Below, piece by piece: positions 1-7,886 of a DNA stretch of 64,000 bases (its first letter is position 1; the number at the start of each line of letters is the position of its first letter). Below the pieces are notes generated by a model. It did not search any database, was not told where the DNA came from, and was given only the letters and a program-made list of their open reading frames with translations. The stretch is from assembly GCF_039696035.1 (NCBI RefSeq), contig NZ_CP155567.1:1917001-1981000 (forward strand). The letters run 5' to 3'. The translations under genes were made by a program, and so were the position numbers. This DNA comes from Microbulbifer sp. SAOS-129_SWC. Its GTDB lineage: Bacteria > Pseudomonadota > Gammaproteobacteria > Pseudomonadales > Cellvibrionaceae.

Positions 1-1
1 C

Positions 2-3000
2 ATCAGCGTGGACCAGGTCTCCGGCGCGGTGACCGCCGAGCTGTTCGGCAGCTACCAGGCGGCCGGCAATGTGCTCGACCAAGACGCCGCCGGCGCCGCC
101 AGCTACGAGCTGCCCGACAGCTGGTACGACGACGCAGGCACCGAACTGACCGCGGCCGGGATCAGCATCGACGGCAGCGGCTTTATGACCGCCGATGCCA
201 GCCTCAGTGAGGGCACCTATTACTACCTGGGCGACCTGACCATCCCCGCCGGCACCGTGCTGAGCACCTCCGGCACCGTGCAGCTCAATGTGCGCGGCAC
301 TTTCCAGAACGAGGGCGATATCGTCGCCACCTCCAGCAACAGCGGGCGCGGCTTCCTCGGCTCCTGCCGCGGCGGCGACGGCACGCTGAAGGGCAAATAT
401 TTCTATGCGTCCCCGGCGTTCGTCAGTACCCGCGGCGAGACGGTGACCGGGCGCAACGAGGTGATGCCGGCGCTGGCGATCGACAACGACGGCGGCGATC
501 TGCTGGGCCTGCCCGACGACCTGCGCGGTTCCGGCGGCGCCGACGGCGGCCCGGGGTATTTCTACGACTACAGTAACGACACCTACAACGACGGCGGCGC
601 CGGTGGTGCGGGCGGCAACGGTGGCGGCGGCCTAGTGGTGGTGGCGCGCGGCATCGCCTTCGGGGTCAGCGGCAAGATCACTACCAGCGGCGCCGATGGC
701 AGCCCCGGGGAAAATTCCGGCCCCACCTACACCGCCCCCGGCGGCAGCGGTGGCGGCGGCGCCCCCGGTGGCGTGGTGCTGCTGGTGGACGGCACCGGCA
801 ACCCCTTCCCGCTGCTGACCAGTGGCAAGATCGTCGCCGACTACGGCAGCAGCCCGACCAGCCCCGGCAAGGCCGGCGAGGGCGACCGCAGCCTGGGCAC
901 CGCCGCGGCGCGCGTGCTGTTCGTGCCGCGCTCGCGCACCCCCTACCCGGACGAGGCCGACCCCACCGTCGACGCCGAGGTGCTGGCGGCGCAGCAGGCC
1001 GCCGCCGCCGCGCAGGCCGACGCCGACGCCAACACCGCGGCGCTGGACGATATCGCCGCGGACGGCAAGCTGGCGCCGGACGAGAAACTGCAGGTGATCC
1101 GCGAGTACAACCAGCAGGCCAGTGAGAAAACCGCGCTGGACAGCCAGGCCGACGACTACGGCCTGACCGCGGAGAAAAGCAGCCTCGGCAGCGCCTGGTC
1201 GGCGCTGACCAGCTACCTGCAGGGCCTGAGCCCGGCCTGGAACGACAAGACCCAGGCCACCGCGATCAGCCGCACCCTGTTCGACAGCAATTGGCAAAAC
1301 TACTACGACGCCAAGGTGGCGCTGCTGAACGCCGCCGCCGACGCCGCGGCGCAGCGCGCCAACTGGTCGCAGGTGAGCGACGACGGCGGCCGGCCGCAGG
1401 ACAACGCCACCGTGGGCGCGCTGCCCGCGGAAGTCTCGGCGCTGGCGCGGGGAGCTGTCAGCACCATGCACTCGGGCGGCTTCGGCGATCTGCGTTTCGA
1501 GGCGAACAAGCTCACCAACGGCGACCCCAACGACGGCGAGATTCGCGTCCTCGGCAGCAAGTTTTACCACCCGGATGGAACCACGCGCAGCGTCGCCTCG
1601 CCAACCGCGGTGAACACCACTTACGAGGGCAACACGACCGTCGATGTGTTCTATTTGGTGTGGACCGACGAGGCCCCCGCGAGCCGATTTGCATCTCTCA
1701 GTTTTGGCAATTCCACGCAATTTTTCCCGGCGATCTATGACCCGGTGATAGACACGTGGCGCGCGCAGGACAATAACGGGGCGACTGCAACATTTACCCC
1801 GCGCGCTAGCGATTGCATCGTGGCGGTGGGGCGAAAAACATCGGTCAGTGGCGGTGTCGATTCCTTGTCTTCGCTGGTCGGCGTCAACCAGAATTTGCCG
1901 GAGGATGGGGCCACTGCCAACGGCCTGACCTCACTGGTGTATGACCCCGGGTTTGAGTCCTACGGCTTTACCAATGCCAGCTCCGGCTGGTCCCGGGTAA
2001 GTGGTGCCGGGGAAGACGGCACCGGAGCGATGGTGGGTACCGCAGACGGGTCCAGCAATTTTTACGGCTGGGTTACTGGTGCGAGTGATGGCGTTACGCT
2101 AAAGGTTGATTGCCGCAAGCACGACCGGTTCTACCTCCGCATGCGGATCAAGGCGGACAACGGGATAGGCAGGTGGCGGTTTAACCTGCATGGCCACGAT
2201 GCCAGCAACACGGCCGTGGAATACAGCACCTTTGTCGCTTGGAACACCGCGGGCAGTTTTGTGGATGACGGCACTTGGCAGACTGTCGAGGGGCTGGTCG
2301 AAGTCGCGAACACAAACACCCGATGGGCGCAGTTCTACGCACAGATCGAGGATGAGGCCACCGCGGGCAAGCAGCTGTTCATCGACTCCGTTGAAATCTG
2401 GAAAGTGGCGGAAGGGGTCAGCAACGCCGCGCTGACCTCGGGCGACATTCTCAACGGCACCGGCTGGGAAACTCTGCCAGCGAGTGGGGCCGATGTGACC
2501 GCGGACCAAATCGACAGCTTGCGCCCGGATGCCAGTTACAAAAATAGCAGTATCAGCGAAGCCAACGTCAAGGCGGCCACCGGCTGGGCAGCGACCCCGG
2601 AAAGCGGCGCAACGCGCAACACCGGCGCGCTGGCGGACCTGAGCAGCATCGGCCTAACCAGCGGCTACCTGACCGGCCTGCTGCCGAGCTACAAGGCCGA
2701 GCTGATCCTGCGCAACGACTATTTGAGCCTGAGCAGCGACGGATACCTGACCTACGACGACGGTGGCCCGGTCAATATCGGCGCGGTGACGAAAAGTGGC
2801 CTGGGGATGGGCAATGTCGAGAACAAAAGCTCGGCCACCATCCGCAACGAGATTGTCGCCGGCAATATCCCCGAGGGCGGCGTCTACCAGTATATCGGCG
2901 GGCGCGGGGCGAACCTTAACCATCCAGCCTATACGCGCTTTATCGGCTACGCGCCGCCGCCGTTTGTGTTTGCTGGCAATTGCACGGCAGCCCTGACAGC

Positions 3001-4225
3001 GGTCAGTTCGTCGCCTATCGGCGCCACCGCGCTGCAGGTAACAGTGACCGACAATAGCAGCGTAATCGTACTCGATCTGCGGCCGACGGTAGACCAGCCA
3101 CTGCTCAATGTGGATAGCGGCAAAAAATACATTTTTAGCGCTTGGATGGTAGCCAGTGCTAGCGGCATCAAGGTAAAGCTTTACGGAACCGGCGCCGGCT
3201 CCAGCCCGGTCAATGTGCCGGTTGGCACATCGGCGACACTGACACCGGGCTGGCAGCGGGTCAGTTTTCTCGCGACTGCCTCCAACGGCAGCGGCGGCTG
3301 CGCGGTGCGCCTGCAGATCAACAATACCACGGTGGCGGTCAACGACTACGTGCGCATCGACGGCGTGATGGTCGAGGAGGCCATCGGCGACCAGACTGAG
3401 CCCAGTGCTCTGCAGCAGACTGGGGCCAACTACATCGACCCCTACACTGGTCAACCGTTTGATTCGCGGGGGCTCCCCCAGTCCATCGGTGGTTCGCCGT
3501 CGATAATGACTAGCGCGGCGTTGAGCGCGTCCGACAACGGCACCAGCGCCAAAATCGCCATCGCCGCACACACGGCCCAGTACCCGGGCTTTACGGTCAG
3601 TTTCAACGCCGGCAGCATCACCGGGCTGGCGTTTTCGACCAGATATCACGTGTACTGCGATGACCCCGGCTATGCGGGCGGCGCGGTGACCTATTTCGCC
3701 ACCACATCGCTCGCCGATGTAGCGGCGGGGGTCTACCGCCGCTACATCGGCACGCTGACGACCCCGGCCGACGGCGGCGGCGGTACCGGGCCAATCGACC
3801 CGGAGTGTACGGCTGCTGGAATGTGGTTGCTGCCGAACCTGCTGATCGACCACGCCGAGGCCGACGACCTGATCCAGTGCTGGGATGTCGGCCGCGAGGA
3901 TGCCTACTACGGGCCCATCCAGGCGATCAGCAGCAGCGAGGAGCTGTGCGTCGAGGTGGAAATGGAGAGCGGCGCCACCTGGATCGGCAGCGCCAAAACG
4001 CCGGTGACGGCACCCGACGGCACCGTATGCGAGGCCCAGGACTGCCGAGGCATGATGCTGGGTGTATTGCACCACGACGACCCGCTGGTATTCGAGCGGG
4101 TAGTGGCGGTGCGCTGGGCCGGGGTGCGCACTGTCTACCACCTGAGCGCCTACGACACCTGCTACGCCGCCGGCGTCGACCCGGACCACCGGGTGATGAC
4201 CCACAACCTGCAATACAAGCCTTAA
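2..4225 (+). CDS. Prophage tail-tip/host-specificity (gpJ-like) protein, 5' end outside window
   Basis: The reading frame is open to the left edge, so this is the C-terminal 1,400 or so residues of a larger protein; residue numbers here count from the GTG at base 8. It looks like the receptor-binding central fibre of a siphophage-type tail. Visible parts are a Gly-rich segment (about residues 175-290), an Ala-rich helical segment (about 320-450, with DDIAADGKLAPDEK) typical of gpJ-like tail proteins, and a jelly-roll-like domain (about 640-800, LVYDPGFESYG). The last 139 residues begin at Cys1267 and end in His1399-Asn1400 plus five residues, which resembles a Hint (hedgehog/intein) domain. 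The block that normally holds TxxH reads SAKTPVT, so it is altered. Two small prophage genes follow on the same strand. The tail assignment is firm; the Hint reading is an inference. Confidence 0.8.
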   Translation: MSVDQVSGAVTAELFGSYQAAGNVLDQDAAGAASYELPDSWYDDAGTELTAAGISIDGSGFMTADASLSEGTYYYLGDLTIPAGTVLSTSGTVQLNVRGTFQNEGDIVATSSNSGRGFLGSCRGGDGTLKGKYFYASPAFVSTRGETVTGRNEVMPALAIDNDGGDLLGLPDDLRGSGGADGGPGYFYDYSNDTYNDGGAGGAGGNGGGGLVVVARGIAFGVSGKITTSGADGSPGENSGPTYTAPGGSGGGGAPGGVVLLVDGTGNPFPLLTSGKIVADYGSSPTSPGKAGEGDRSLGTAAARVLFVPRSRTPYPDEADPTVDAEVLAAQQAAAAAQADADANTAALDDIAADGKLAPDEKLQVIREYNQQASEKTALDSQADDYGLTAEKSSLGSAWSALTSYLQGLSPAWNDKTQATAISRTLFDSNWQNYYDAKVALLNAAADAAAQRANWSQVSDDGGRPQDNATVGALPAEVSALARGAVSTMHSGGFGDLRFEANKLTNGDPNDGEIRVLGSKFYHPDGTTRSVASPTAVNTTYEGNTTVDVFYLVWTDEAPASRFASLSFGNSTQFFPAIYDPVIDTWRAQDNNGATATFTPRASDCIVAVGRKTSVSGGVDSLSSLVGVNQNLPEDGATANGLTSLVYDPGFESYGFTNASSGWSRVSGAGEDGTGAMVGTADGSSNFYGWVTGASDGVTLKVDCRKHDRFYLRMRIKADNGIGRWRFNLHGHDASNTAVEYSTFVAWNTAGSFVDDGTWQTVEGLVEVANTNTRWAQFYAQIEDEATAGKQLFIDSVEIWKVAEGVSNAALTSGDILNGTGWETLPASGADVTADQIDSLRPDASYKNSSISEANVKAATGWAATPESGATRNTGALADLSSIGLTSGYLTGLLPSYKAELILRNDYLSLSSDGYLTYDDGGPVNIGAVTKSGLGMGNVENKSSATIRNEIVAGNIPEGGVYQYIGGRGANLNHPAYTRFIGYAPPPFVFAGNCTAALTAVSSSPIGATALQVTVTDNSSVIVLDLRPTVDQPLLNVDSGKKYIFSAWMVASASGIKVKLYGTGAGSSPVNVPVGTSATLTPGWQRVSFLATASNGSGGCAVRLQINNTTVAVNDYVRIDGVMVEEAIGDQTEPSALQQTGANYIDPYTGQPFDSRGLPQSIGGSPSIMTSAALSASDNGTSAKIAIAAHTAQYPGFTVSFNAGSITGLAFSTRYHVYCDDPGYAGGAVTYFATTSLADVAAGVYRRYIGTLTTPADGGGGTGPIDPECTAAGMWLLPNLLIDHAEADDLIQCWDVGREDAYYGPIQAISSSEELCVEVEMESGATWIGSAKTPVTAPDGTVCEAQDCRGMMLGVLHHDDPLVFERVVAVRWAGVRTVYHLSAYDTCYAAGVDPDHRVMTHNLQYKP

Positions 4226-4243
4226 CCACAACCCAAACCGATA

Positions 4244-4276
4244 GCCGCCCCCGGCAGTGCCGCGGGCGGTTTTTTA
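4244..4276 (+). terminator. Rho-independent terminator after tail gene
   Basis: A GC-rich hairpin (CCGCCC at 4245-4250 pairs with GGGCGG at 4264-4269) runs into TTTTTTATT, 20 bases after the tail gene stop. It probably reduces read-through into the two small downstream genes. Confidence 0.75.
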
Positions 4277-4294
4277 TTGCGAGGAACAATCTGC

Positions 4295-4693
4295 GTGAGC
4301 GAGATCACCTACACCGATGCCACCGCTACAGTGGCCAACCTGGGCCCCGGGCAGACCGCCTACCAGATCGCCAACGGCACCTTTGCCGGCACCCTGGTAC
4401 GCGTGGAAATCGTGCGCACCACCGACGAAGACATCGACGGCGATGGCGTGCCGGATCAGTTGAACCTGAAAGTCACCGGGGCGGTGGTCGATGACCAGAA
4501 CACGCCGCAGCAGACCGCCGCGGGCAAGGACATGGTCGGCCCCAGCAAGGTGGAAAGCATGCTGCTGGCGGCGCTGGCCGAGGGCACCGAAGACCTGGAT
4601 ATGTTCAAGGCTGACATTGCCGACCAGTGTGTGCAGCGCATGGTGCGCCTGGCCACACAGCTGCAGGCCTTCGAGAACATCCCCAGCGCCTGA
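4295..4693 (+). CDS. Hypothetical prophage protein, 132 aa
   Basis: A small protein of unknown function directly after the tail-fibre gene. I chose GTG 4295 (MSEITYTDAT) because GAGGA at 4281-4285 is correctly spaced; an upstream TTG at 4277 would lie inside the terminator and ribosome-site region. The N-terminal half looks like beta structure and contains an acidic stretch (TTDEDIDGDGVPDQ) that could bind calcium. The C-terminal half is predicted helical. No signal peptide or membrane segment is visible. Its position between the tail fibre and the PagL-like gene suggests a late prophage gene, perhaps a chaperone or an accessory tail protein, but nothing in the sequence proves either. Confidence 0.6.
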   Translation: MSEITYTDATATVANLGPGQTAYQIANGTFAGTLVRVEIVRTTDEDIDGDGVPDQLNLKVTGAVVDDQNTPQQTAAGKDMVGPSKVESMLLAALAEGTEDLDMFKADIADQCVQRMVRLATQLQAFENIPSA

Positions 4694-4732
4694 CGGCGCA
4701 CCCAACCCCCAACGCCAAACGAGGACTACCCC

Positions 4733-5221
4733 ATGGCAAAAATCAAATTGAAACCGGCGCTGTTCGTCGTGGCGGTGTTCGTCGCCCTGGTGATTTGCGC
4801 TATGCATGCTGAGAGCACCAACGCAGGCGAGCCACCGGGCGGACCGTTTTTATCCCTCGGCCACACCGCGCTGCACAGCGACAACAGCGTGGGCGAGATC
4901 GGCTATCGCGTCGGCCACTGGGAGGCGGCCGCGGCATTGATCGGCCAGGGCCACACCAGCCGCGGCGACATCGAGCGGGCGCGCGCCTGGTCAGTGTCGC
5001 GGATCGTGTGGCCCAGCTGGCAGCTGCTCGGCGCCGACAACTACTACCGAATCGGCGCCGCTTATGTGGACGGCGACCCCCTGGTGGGCGACTGGAATTA
5101 CCGGTTGGGCCTGGGGCTGAGCTGGGGGCTGGCGGAGGTGGAGTATTTTCATTACAGCTCGGCAGGGATCAACGACCCGAATACCGGTATCGATGGGGTG
5201 CAGCTGCGACTGCGGCTGTAG
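4733..5221 (+). CDS. PagL-like outer-membrane lipid A deacylase homologue (prophage cargo)
   Basis: A 162-aa protein with a hydrophobic N-terminal export signal (about residues 8-26), then beta-strand-like sequence ending in an aromatic-flanked, alternating C-terminus (VQLRLRL) typical of small outer-membrane barrels. The segment FHYSSAGINDPNTGID (His140, Ser142) matches the catalytic signature of PagL lipid A 3-O-deacylases (HYSNAG...PN.G.E). The acidic residue 12 positions after the serine is Asp154 where PagL has Glu. PagL removes the 3-O acyl chain of lipid A in the outer membrane; here it could alter the host surface during lysogeny or infection. The start ATG is preceded by GAGGA. The family call is likely; activity is uncertain because of the Glu-to-Asp change. 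Confidence 0.6.
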   Translation: MAKIKLKPALFVVAVFVALVICAMHAESTNAGEPPGGPFLSLGHTALHSDNSVGEIGYRVGHWEAAAALIGQGHTSRGDIERARAWSVSRIVWPSWQLLGADNYYRIGAAYVDGDPLVGDWNYRLGLGLSWGLAEVEYFHYSSAGINDPNTGIDGVQLRLRL

Positions 5222-5437
5222 CTAGCGGAATTCAAAAAGCTCCCGAGGCTCCACGCCCAGCGTGCGCGCGATGCCCTCCAGCAGATCGAAGCGCGGGCCG
5301 TGGATGCCGCGTTCGATATGGCTCACCGTCTCCACGCTCACCCCGAGCAGGTCGGCCAGATCCTCCTGGCTCATTCCCCGCGCGCGGCGCAACTCCGCCA
5401 TGCGAGCACCAAATAGTTGTTTGAGTGTTTTTTGCAT
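5222..5437 (-). CDS. Small Xre/Cro-type HTH regulator
   Basis: A 71-aa protein that is almost entirely one helix-turn-helix domain (about residues 10-64: MSQEDLADLLGVSVETVSHIERG). It probably acts as a phage-type repressor or Cro-like DNA-binding protein. It runs opposite to the tail genes and abuts the end of the PagL-like gene. The next Xre gene lies 42 bp upstream on the same strand, so the two may be co-transcribed. It has no C-terminal dimerisation or peptidase domain, unlike lambda CI. A role in lysogeny control is inferred from the prophage setting. Confidence 0.75.
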   Translation of the reverse strand: MQKTLKQLFGARMAELRRARGMSQEDLADLLGVSVETVSHIERGIHGPRFDLLEGIARTLGVEPRELFEFR

Positions 5438-5479
5438 GGCGGCAAAGCTATTGCCTTGCCGCCGAGAGAGACACGTAGT

Positions 5480-5833
5480 TTAACTACGTTTTTTCTCCTG
5501 CCGGTACAGGCGGTGCAGGCTCTCTACCGCGCGTTGGCAGTGGGTCTGCCAGGTGGCCGGCAGCTCGGCATACAGCCGGGCGATGTAGGGCGAGTAGGGG
5601 ATCGGCGCGAAATGGTGGGCGTGTTCGGCCCCGAACACGTCGGCCAGGCTGATGCCCACCGCCTCGCACCAGGTGGGCAACAGCTCCACCGGCAGCCGCT
5701 GCCGGCCATTTTCGATTTTGGAAACCTGGGAGGCATTCAGCCCCACCTTCCGGCCCAGCTCCGCACCACTCAACCCGCGCCGCTCACGCGCCCGCTTCAG
5801 TTTTCCCGCCATGCTCTGGGCCAGCTCTGACAT
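5480..5833 (-). CDS. Xre-family HTH regulator, probable prophage repressor
   Basis: An N-terminal HTH_3 domain (about residues 8-62: GAELGRKVGLNASQVSKIENG) is followed by a helical, aromatic-rich C-terminal region of about 50 residues without a recognisable domain. I give the start at the ATG encoding MSELAQSMAG. An in-frame ATG seven codons upstream (base 5854) is possible, and neither has a strong ribosome site. The upstream non-coding DNA holds dyads that could be its operator. Together with the small Xre gene downstream it forms a leftward regulatory pair at the prophage end. Confidence 0.75.
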   Translation of the reverse strand: MSELAQSMAGKLKRARERRGLSGAELGRKVGLNASQVSKIENGRQRLPVELLPTWCEAVGISLADVFGAEHAHHFAPIPYSPYIARLYAELPATWQTHCQRAVESLHRLYRQEKKRS

Positions 5834-5854
5834 CCCGCCGCCCTGTAATCTCAT

Positions 5855-6212
5855 GCAATTTTTTCGATTATAGAAAATTTCAGTAAGTTACTGTTTCTTA
5901 AGTAGAAATTTTGCCGGGAAGGCTATTGCGCGGTGTCGAATTCTCTGTAGATTCGAACGCTATCACAGCAATTTTGAGCACAGTGTTTTAGTTGCTCTGG
6001 GTCTAGCCTTCTTAAACCTCGGTGGCTAAGAACACTGGCTAGGAAAATATTCCAAAGCCATGGGCAGATTTGGTCATGATTCAGCAGGTTCCAGCATTGG
6101 AACTTAATGAAATTGCCAGAATGGGTAGACTCTAAGTGCTAGGGAGAGTGAGGCGCCTGTTGAGCGGCCTCACTCCGGCGGATTTTTGTAATCGCGTAGT
6201 AGGAGAATAAGA
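5855..6212. promoter_or_regulatory. AT-rich regulatory gap with candidate operators
   Basis: This gap lies upstream of the leftward Xre genes. It contains AGTAAGTTACT (5882-5892, a perfect dyad around a central G), flanked by AAAATTTC (5874-5881) and GAAATTTT (5905-5912), which form an inverted repeat. Farther right, CAGTGTTTTAG (5981-5991) pairs with CTAAGAACACTG (6026-6037) with one bulged base. These are candidate operators or a structured leader for the repressor genes. I see no protein-coding gene in this stretch. Confidence 0.4.
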
Positions 6213-6422
6213 ATGCTGGCAGTACACCGGAATCAGCTGCGCCTGGCACTGGCGCTGAATGTGGGGCTGGAGTGGGCGGCTATGTGCCCGGACGAAGCGG
6301 CCCGGCGCGCGCTGGTGCAGCTGGTGGGGGAGGAAATGGGGGCGGTGCTGTCGGGTGTGATTTATGCTGCCGAGGCTGAAGCTGGGGCGGACCCTGAAGA
6401 CGAGATTGAGCATAGCGCCTGA
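6213..6422 (+). CDS. Small hypothetical protein at prophage end
   Basis: A 69-aa acidic helical protein (MLAVHRNQLRLALALNVGLE start, EDEIEHSA end). The ATG is preceded by an AGGAG ribosome site (6201-6205), which argues for a real gene. It lies between the Xre regulators and the candidate attR, the position where small lysogeny or accessory genes often sit. I do not recognise a family. The segment LVQLVGEEMGAVLSGVIYAAEAEA is helical but too polar overall to be clearly a membrane segment. Confidence 0.5.
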   Translation: MLAVHRNQLRLALALNVGLEWAAMCPDEAARRALVQLVGEEMGAVLSGVIYAAEAEAGADPEDEIEHSA

Positions 6423-6752
6423 GCTCCGAGGCCAGGGGCCGCAGCCGCTGCGCGGCTAAACGCGGCCCCTGGCGGGCTACCGGTCGCTGGATCCGGTGCT
6501 GGCCGGCGACCAGGCCGTCAGCTATGCCGCCTGGCGCTTGTTGTGTGTCTACTCGGGGGGCATAGAGCGGCCCTAGTTGCCGGCAGCTATCATTCCTGTG
6601 CCGGTGCGAAAATGCTGGATGGGTGTACAGATTCGAGGTGTGGTAATTTTCCTGGGGCGTAGGAAGCATGCGGGCTAACAGGGTTGCGTTGCTGGTTGCG
6701 TTTACCACACCAGAACGCATAAGCTATTGATTATTAAGCAATGTCCGCCTGC
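6423..6752. other. Gap before attR with no convincing gene
   Basis: These 330 bases contain only antisense or out-of-frame open reading stretches without ribosome sites. The first part repeats GC-rich strings (GCGGCCCCTGGC and similar). The last part, next to the tRNA fragment, is more AT-rich. I see no RNA gene or integrase remnant. Confidence 0.5.
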
Positions 6753-6797
6753 TTGTGGCTCCTGAGGTCGCGGGTTCGATCCCCGTCGGCCACCCCA
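6753..6797 (+). other. tRNA-His 3' fragment: candidate prophage attR
   Basis: The sequence from the anticodon loop (GTG at 6755-6757) to CCA (6795-6797) fits tRNA-His. It has the 3' anticodon strand TCCTG, a variable loop, a perfect T-arm (GCGGG-TTCGATC-CCCGT with one G-U), the 3' acceptor strand CGGCCAC, and discriminator C73, which is characteristic of tRNA-His. The 5' half is missing: the bases before it (CCGCCTGC) do not pair with the 3' anticodon strand, and no D-arm or 5' acceptor strand is present. A native terminator follows at once. This is what remains at one end after a phage integrates into the 3' half of a tRNA gene. The intact tRNA-His should be at the other end, outside the window to the left. 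Confidence 0.75.
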
Positions 6798-6805
6798 TAT
6801 CTCGC

Positions 6806-6840
6806 AAAAAGCCCGGCCCTGTGCCGGGCTTTTTGTTTTG
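6806..6840 (+). terminator. Terminator of the tRNA-His locus
   Basis: AGCCCGGC (6810-6817) pairs with GCCGGGCT (6823-6830), with an A-tract before and TTTTTGTTTTG after. It is the expected transcription terminator of the original tRNA-His gene, now downstream of the att fragment. Confidence 0.85.
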
Positions 6841-6970
6841 TGGCGGGCTTTACGCTGTGCGCTTAATGTTCGATAATCTGGGTCAGGAAGCGGTTATATA
6901 GCTTTTAGTTATAAGCTAATGAGAAAGCCGCTGTTTTAAAGGCAATGAACAATTCAGGGCGAGGGTATCG

Positions 6971-7597
6971 GTGACAGAGACCACAGTAGAACGCAAAGCG
7001 ACCAACATTCACTGGCACGACGGCGACGTGACGCGCAATGATCGCGCCAGTATGCTCGGCCACAAAGGTGTGACCCTGTGGTTCACCGGTCTGTCCGGAT
7101 CCGGCAAGAGCACCGTCGCGGTAGCGGTGGAAAAGGCTCTGGCCGCGCGCGGAGTGCTCAGTTATCGCCTCGACGGTGACAACATCCGCCACGGCATCAA
7201 CGCCAACCTGGGCTTCTCCGCCGAAGACCGCCAGGAGAATATTCGCCGGGTGGGCGAGATCTCCAAGCTGTTTGCCGACAGTGGCGTGGTGGTGCTGAGC
7301 AGTTTTATCAGCCCCTATCGCGAGGACCGCGATGTGGTGCGTCGCATGCACGACGAGGGCGACCTGCCTTATCTGGAAGTGTTTGTCGACTGCTCCCTGG
7401 AGGCGGCTGAAGCTCGCGATCCCAAGGGCCTGTACAAGAAAGCCCGCGCCGGTGAAATCCGCGGTTTTACCGGTATCGACGATCCCTACGAGGCGCCCAC
7501 TGCGCCGGAACTGCATCTGCACACCGATCAGATGAGCCTGGAAGAGGAAGTGGAAATGATTCTCTCCAACCTGCAGACGCGCGGCATCATTTCCTGA
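6971..7597 (+). CDS. cysC: Adenylylsulfate (APS) kinase
   Basis: It phosphorylates adenylyl sulfate to 3'-phosphoadenylyl sulfate (PAPS) in the cytosol, the second step of sulfate activation. The 208-aa protein has the expected length. It shows the P-loop GLSGSGKS (residues 40-47), the APS-kinase signature [17 protein letters not shown], and the conserved [10 protein letters not shown] and [22 protein letters not shown] segments. The GTG start follows GAGGG. It is a single gene with its own terminator; no cysDN or cysH is nearby. PAPS is also the sulfate donor for sulfotransferases, and seven candidates are encoded 25-41 kb downstream, so this gene may serve the sulfated-glycan locus. That link is an inference. 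Sulfate assimilation is the default alternative. Confidence 0.93.
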   Translation: MTETTVERKATNIHWHDGDVTRNDRASMLGHKGVTLWFTGLSGSGKSTVAVAVEKALAARGVLSYRLDGDNIRHGINANLGFSAEDRQENIRRVGEISKLFADSGVVVLSSFISPYREDRDVVRRMHDEGDLPYLEVFVDCSLEAAEARDPKGLYKKARAGEIRGFTGIDDPYEAPTAPELHLHTDQMSLEEEVEMILSNLQTRGIIS

Positions 7598-7620
7598 GTC
7601 GTCATCCTTGCCGACCAAAG

Positions 7621-7646
7621 AGGCCCCATTCGGGGCCTTTTTTTAT
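7621..7646 (+). terminator. cysC terminator
   Basis: A hairpin AGGCCCC/GGGGCCT with a 4-base loop (7621-7638) is followed by a run of T. It starts 23 bases after the cysC stop. Confidence 0.9.
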
Positions 7647-7886
7647 TTCTGGCCAGTGCAATCCGGTTTCGGTGTGTGGCCAAATAGCGCTGCCCTAGAT
7701 TGCGCTCGCGGGGCGCCCTGAAACACCCGCTCTGTCCGCGGTCGCTCTACCGAACAGCGTTCCTCGGCCAGCCCTTCGCAATTCTCGCCACAGGGGCCGC
7801 TTTGCGCGCCAACCGCCGGTGGGCCGACTGAACCCCACATATACTCAATCTGTACCAAGAGCGCAGTTGGCAGTGTGGAGGCCGTT

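Noticed and set aside
822..1740. Plus-strand frames inside the tail gene (91 and 149 aa)
   Set aside because: Arg/Pro-rich out-of-frame readings of the tail gene without ribosome sites.
2654..4231. 525-aa open frame on the minus strand
   Set aside because: Shadow of the tail-fibre gene; Arg/Ala/Val/Gly-rich with no motifs or ribosome site.
6132..6720. Minus-strand open frames of 93 and 146 aa near the prophage end
   Set aside because: Pro/Arg/His-rich, no ribosome site, and they cover a better plus-strand ORF and GC-rich non-coding DNA.
6740..6797. Functional tRNA-His
   Set aside because: Only the 3' part is present; the 5' acceptor strand, D-arm and 5' anticodon strand are absent.
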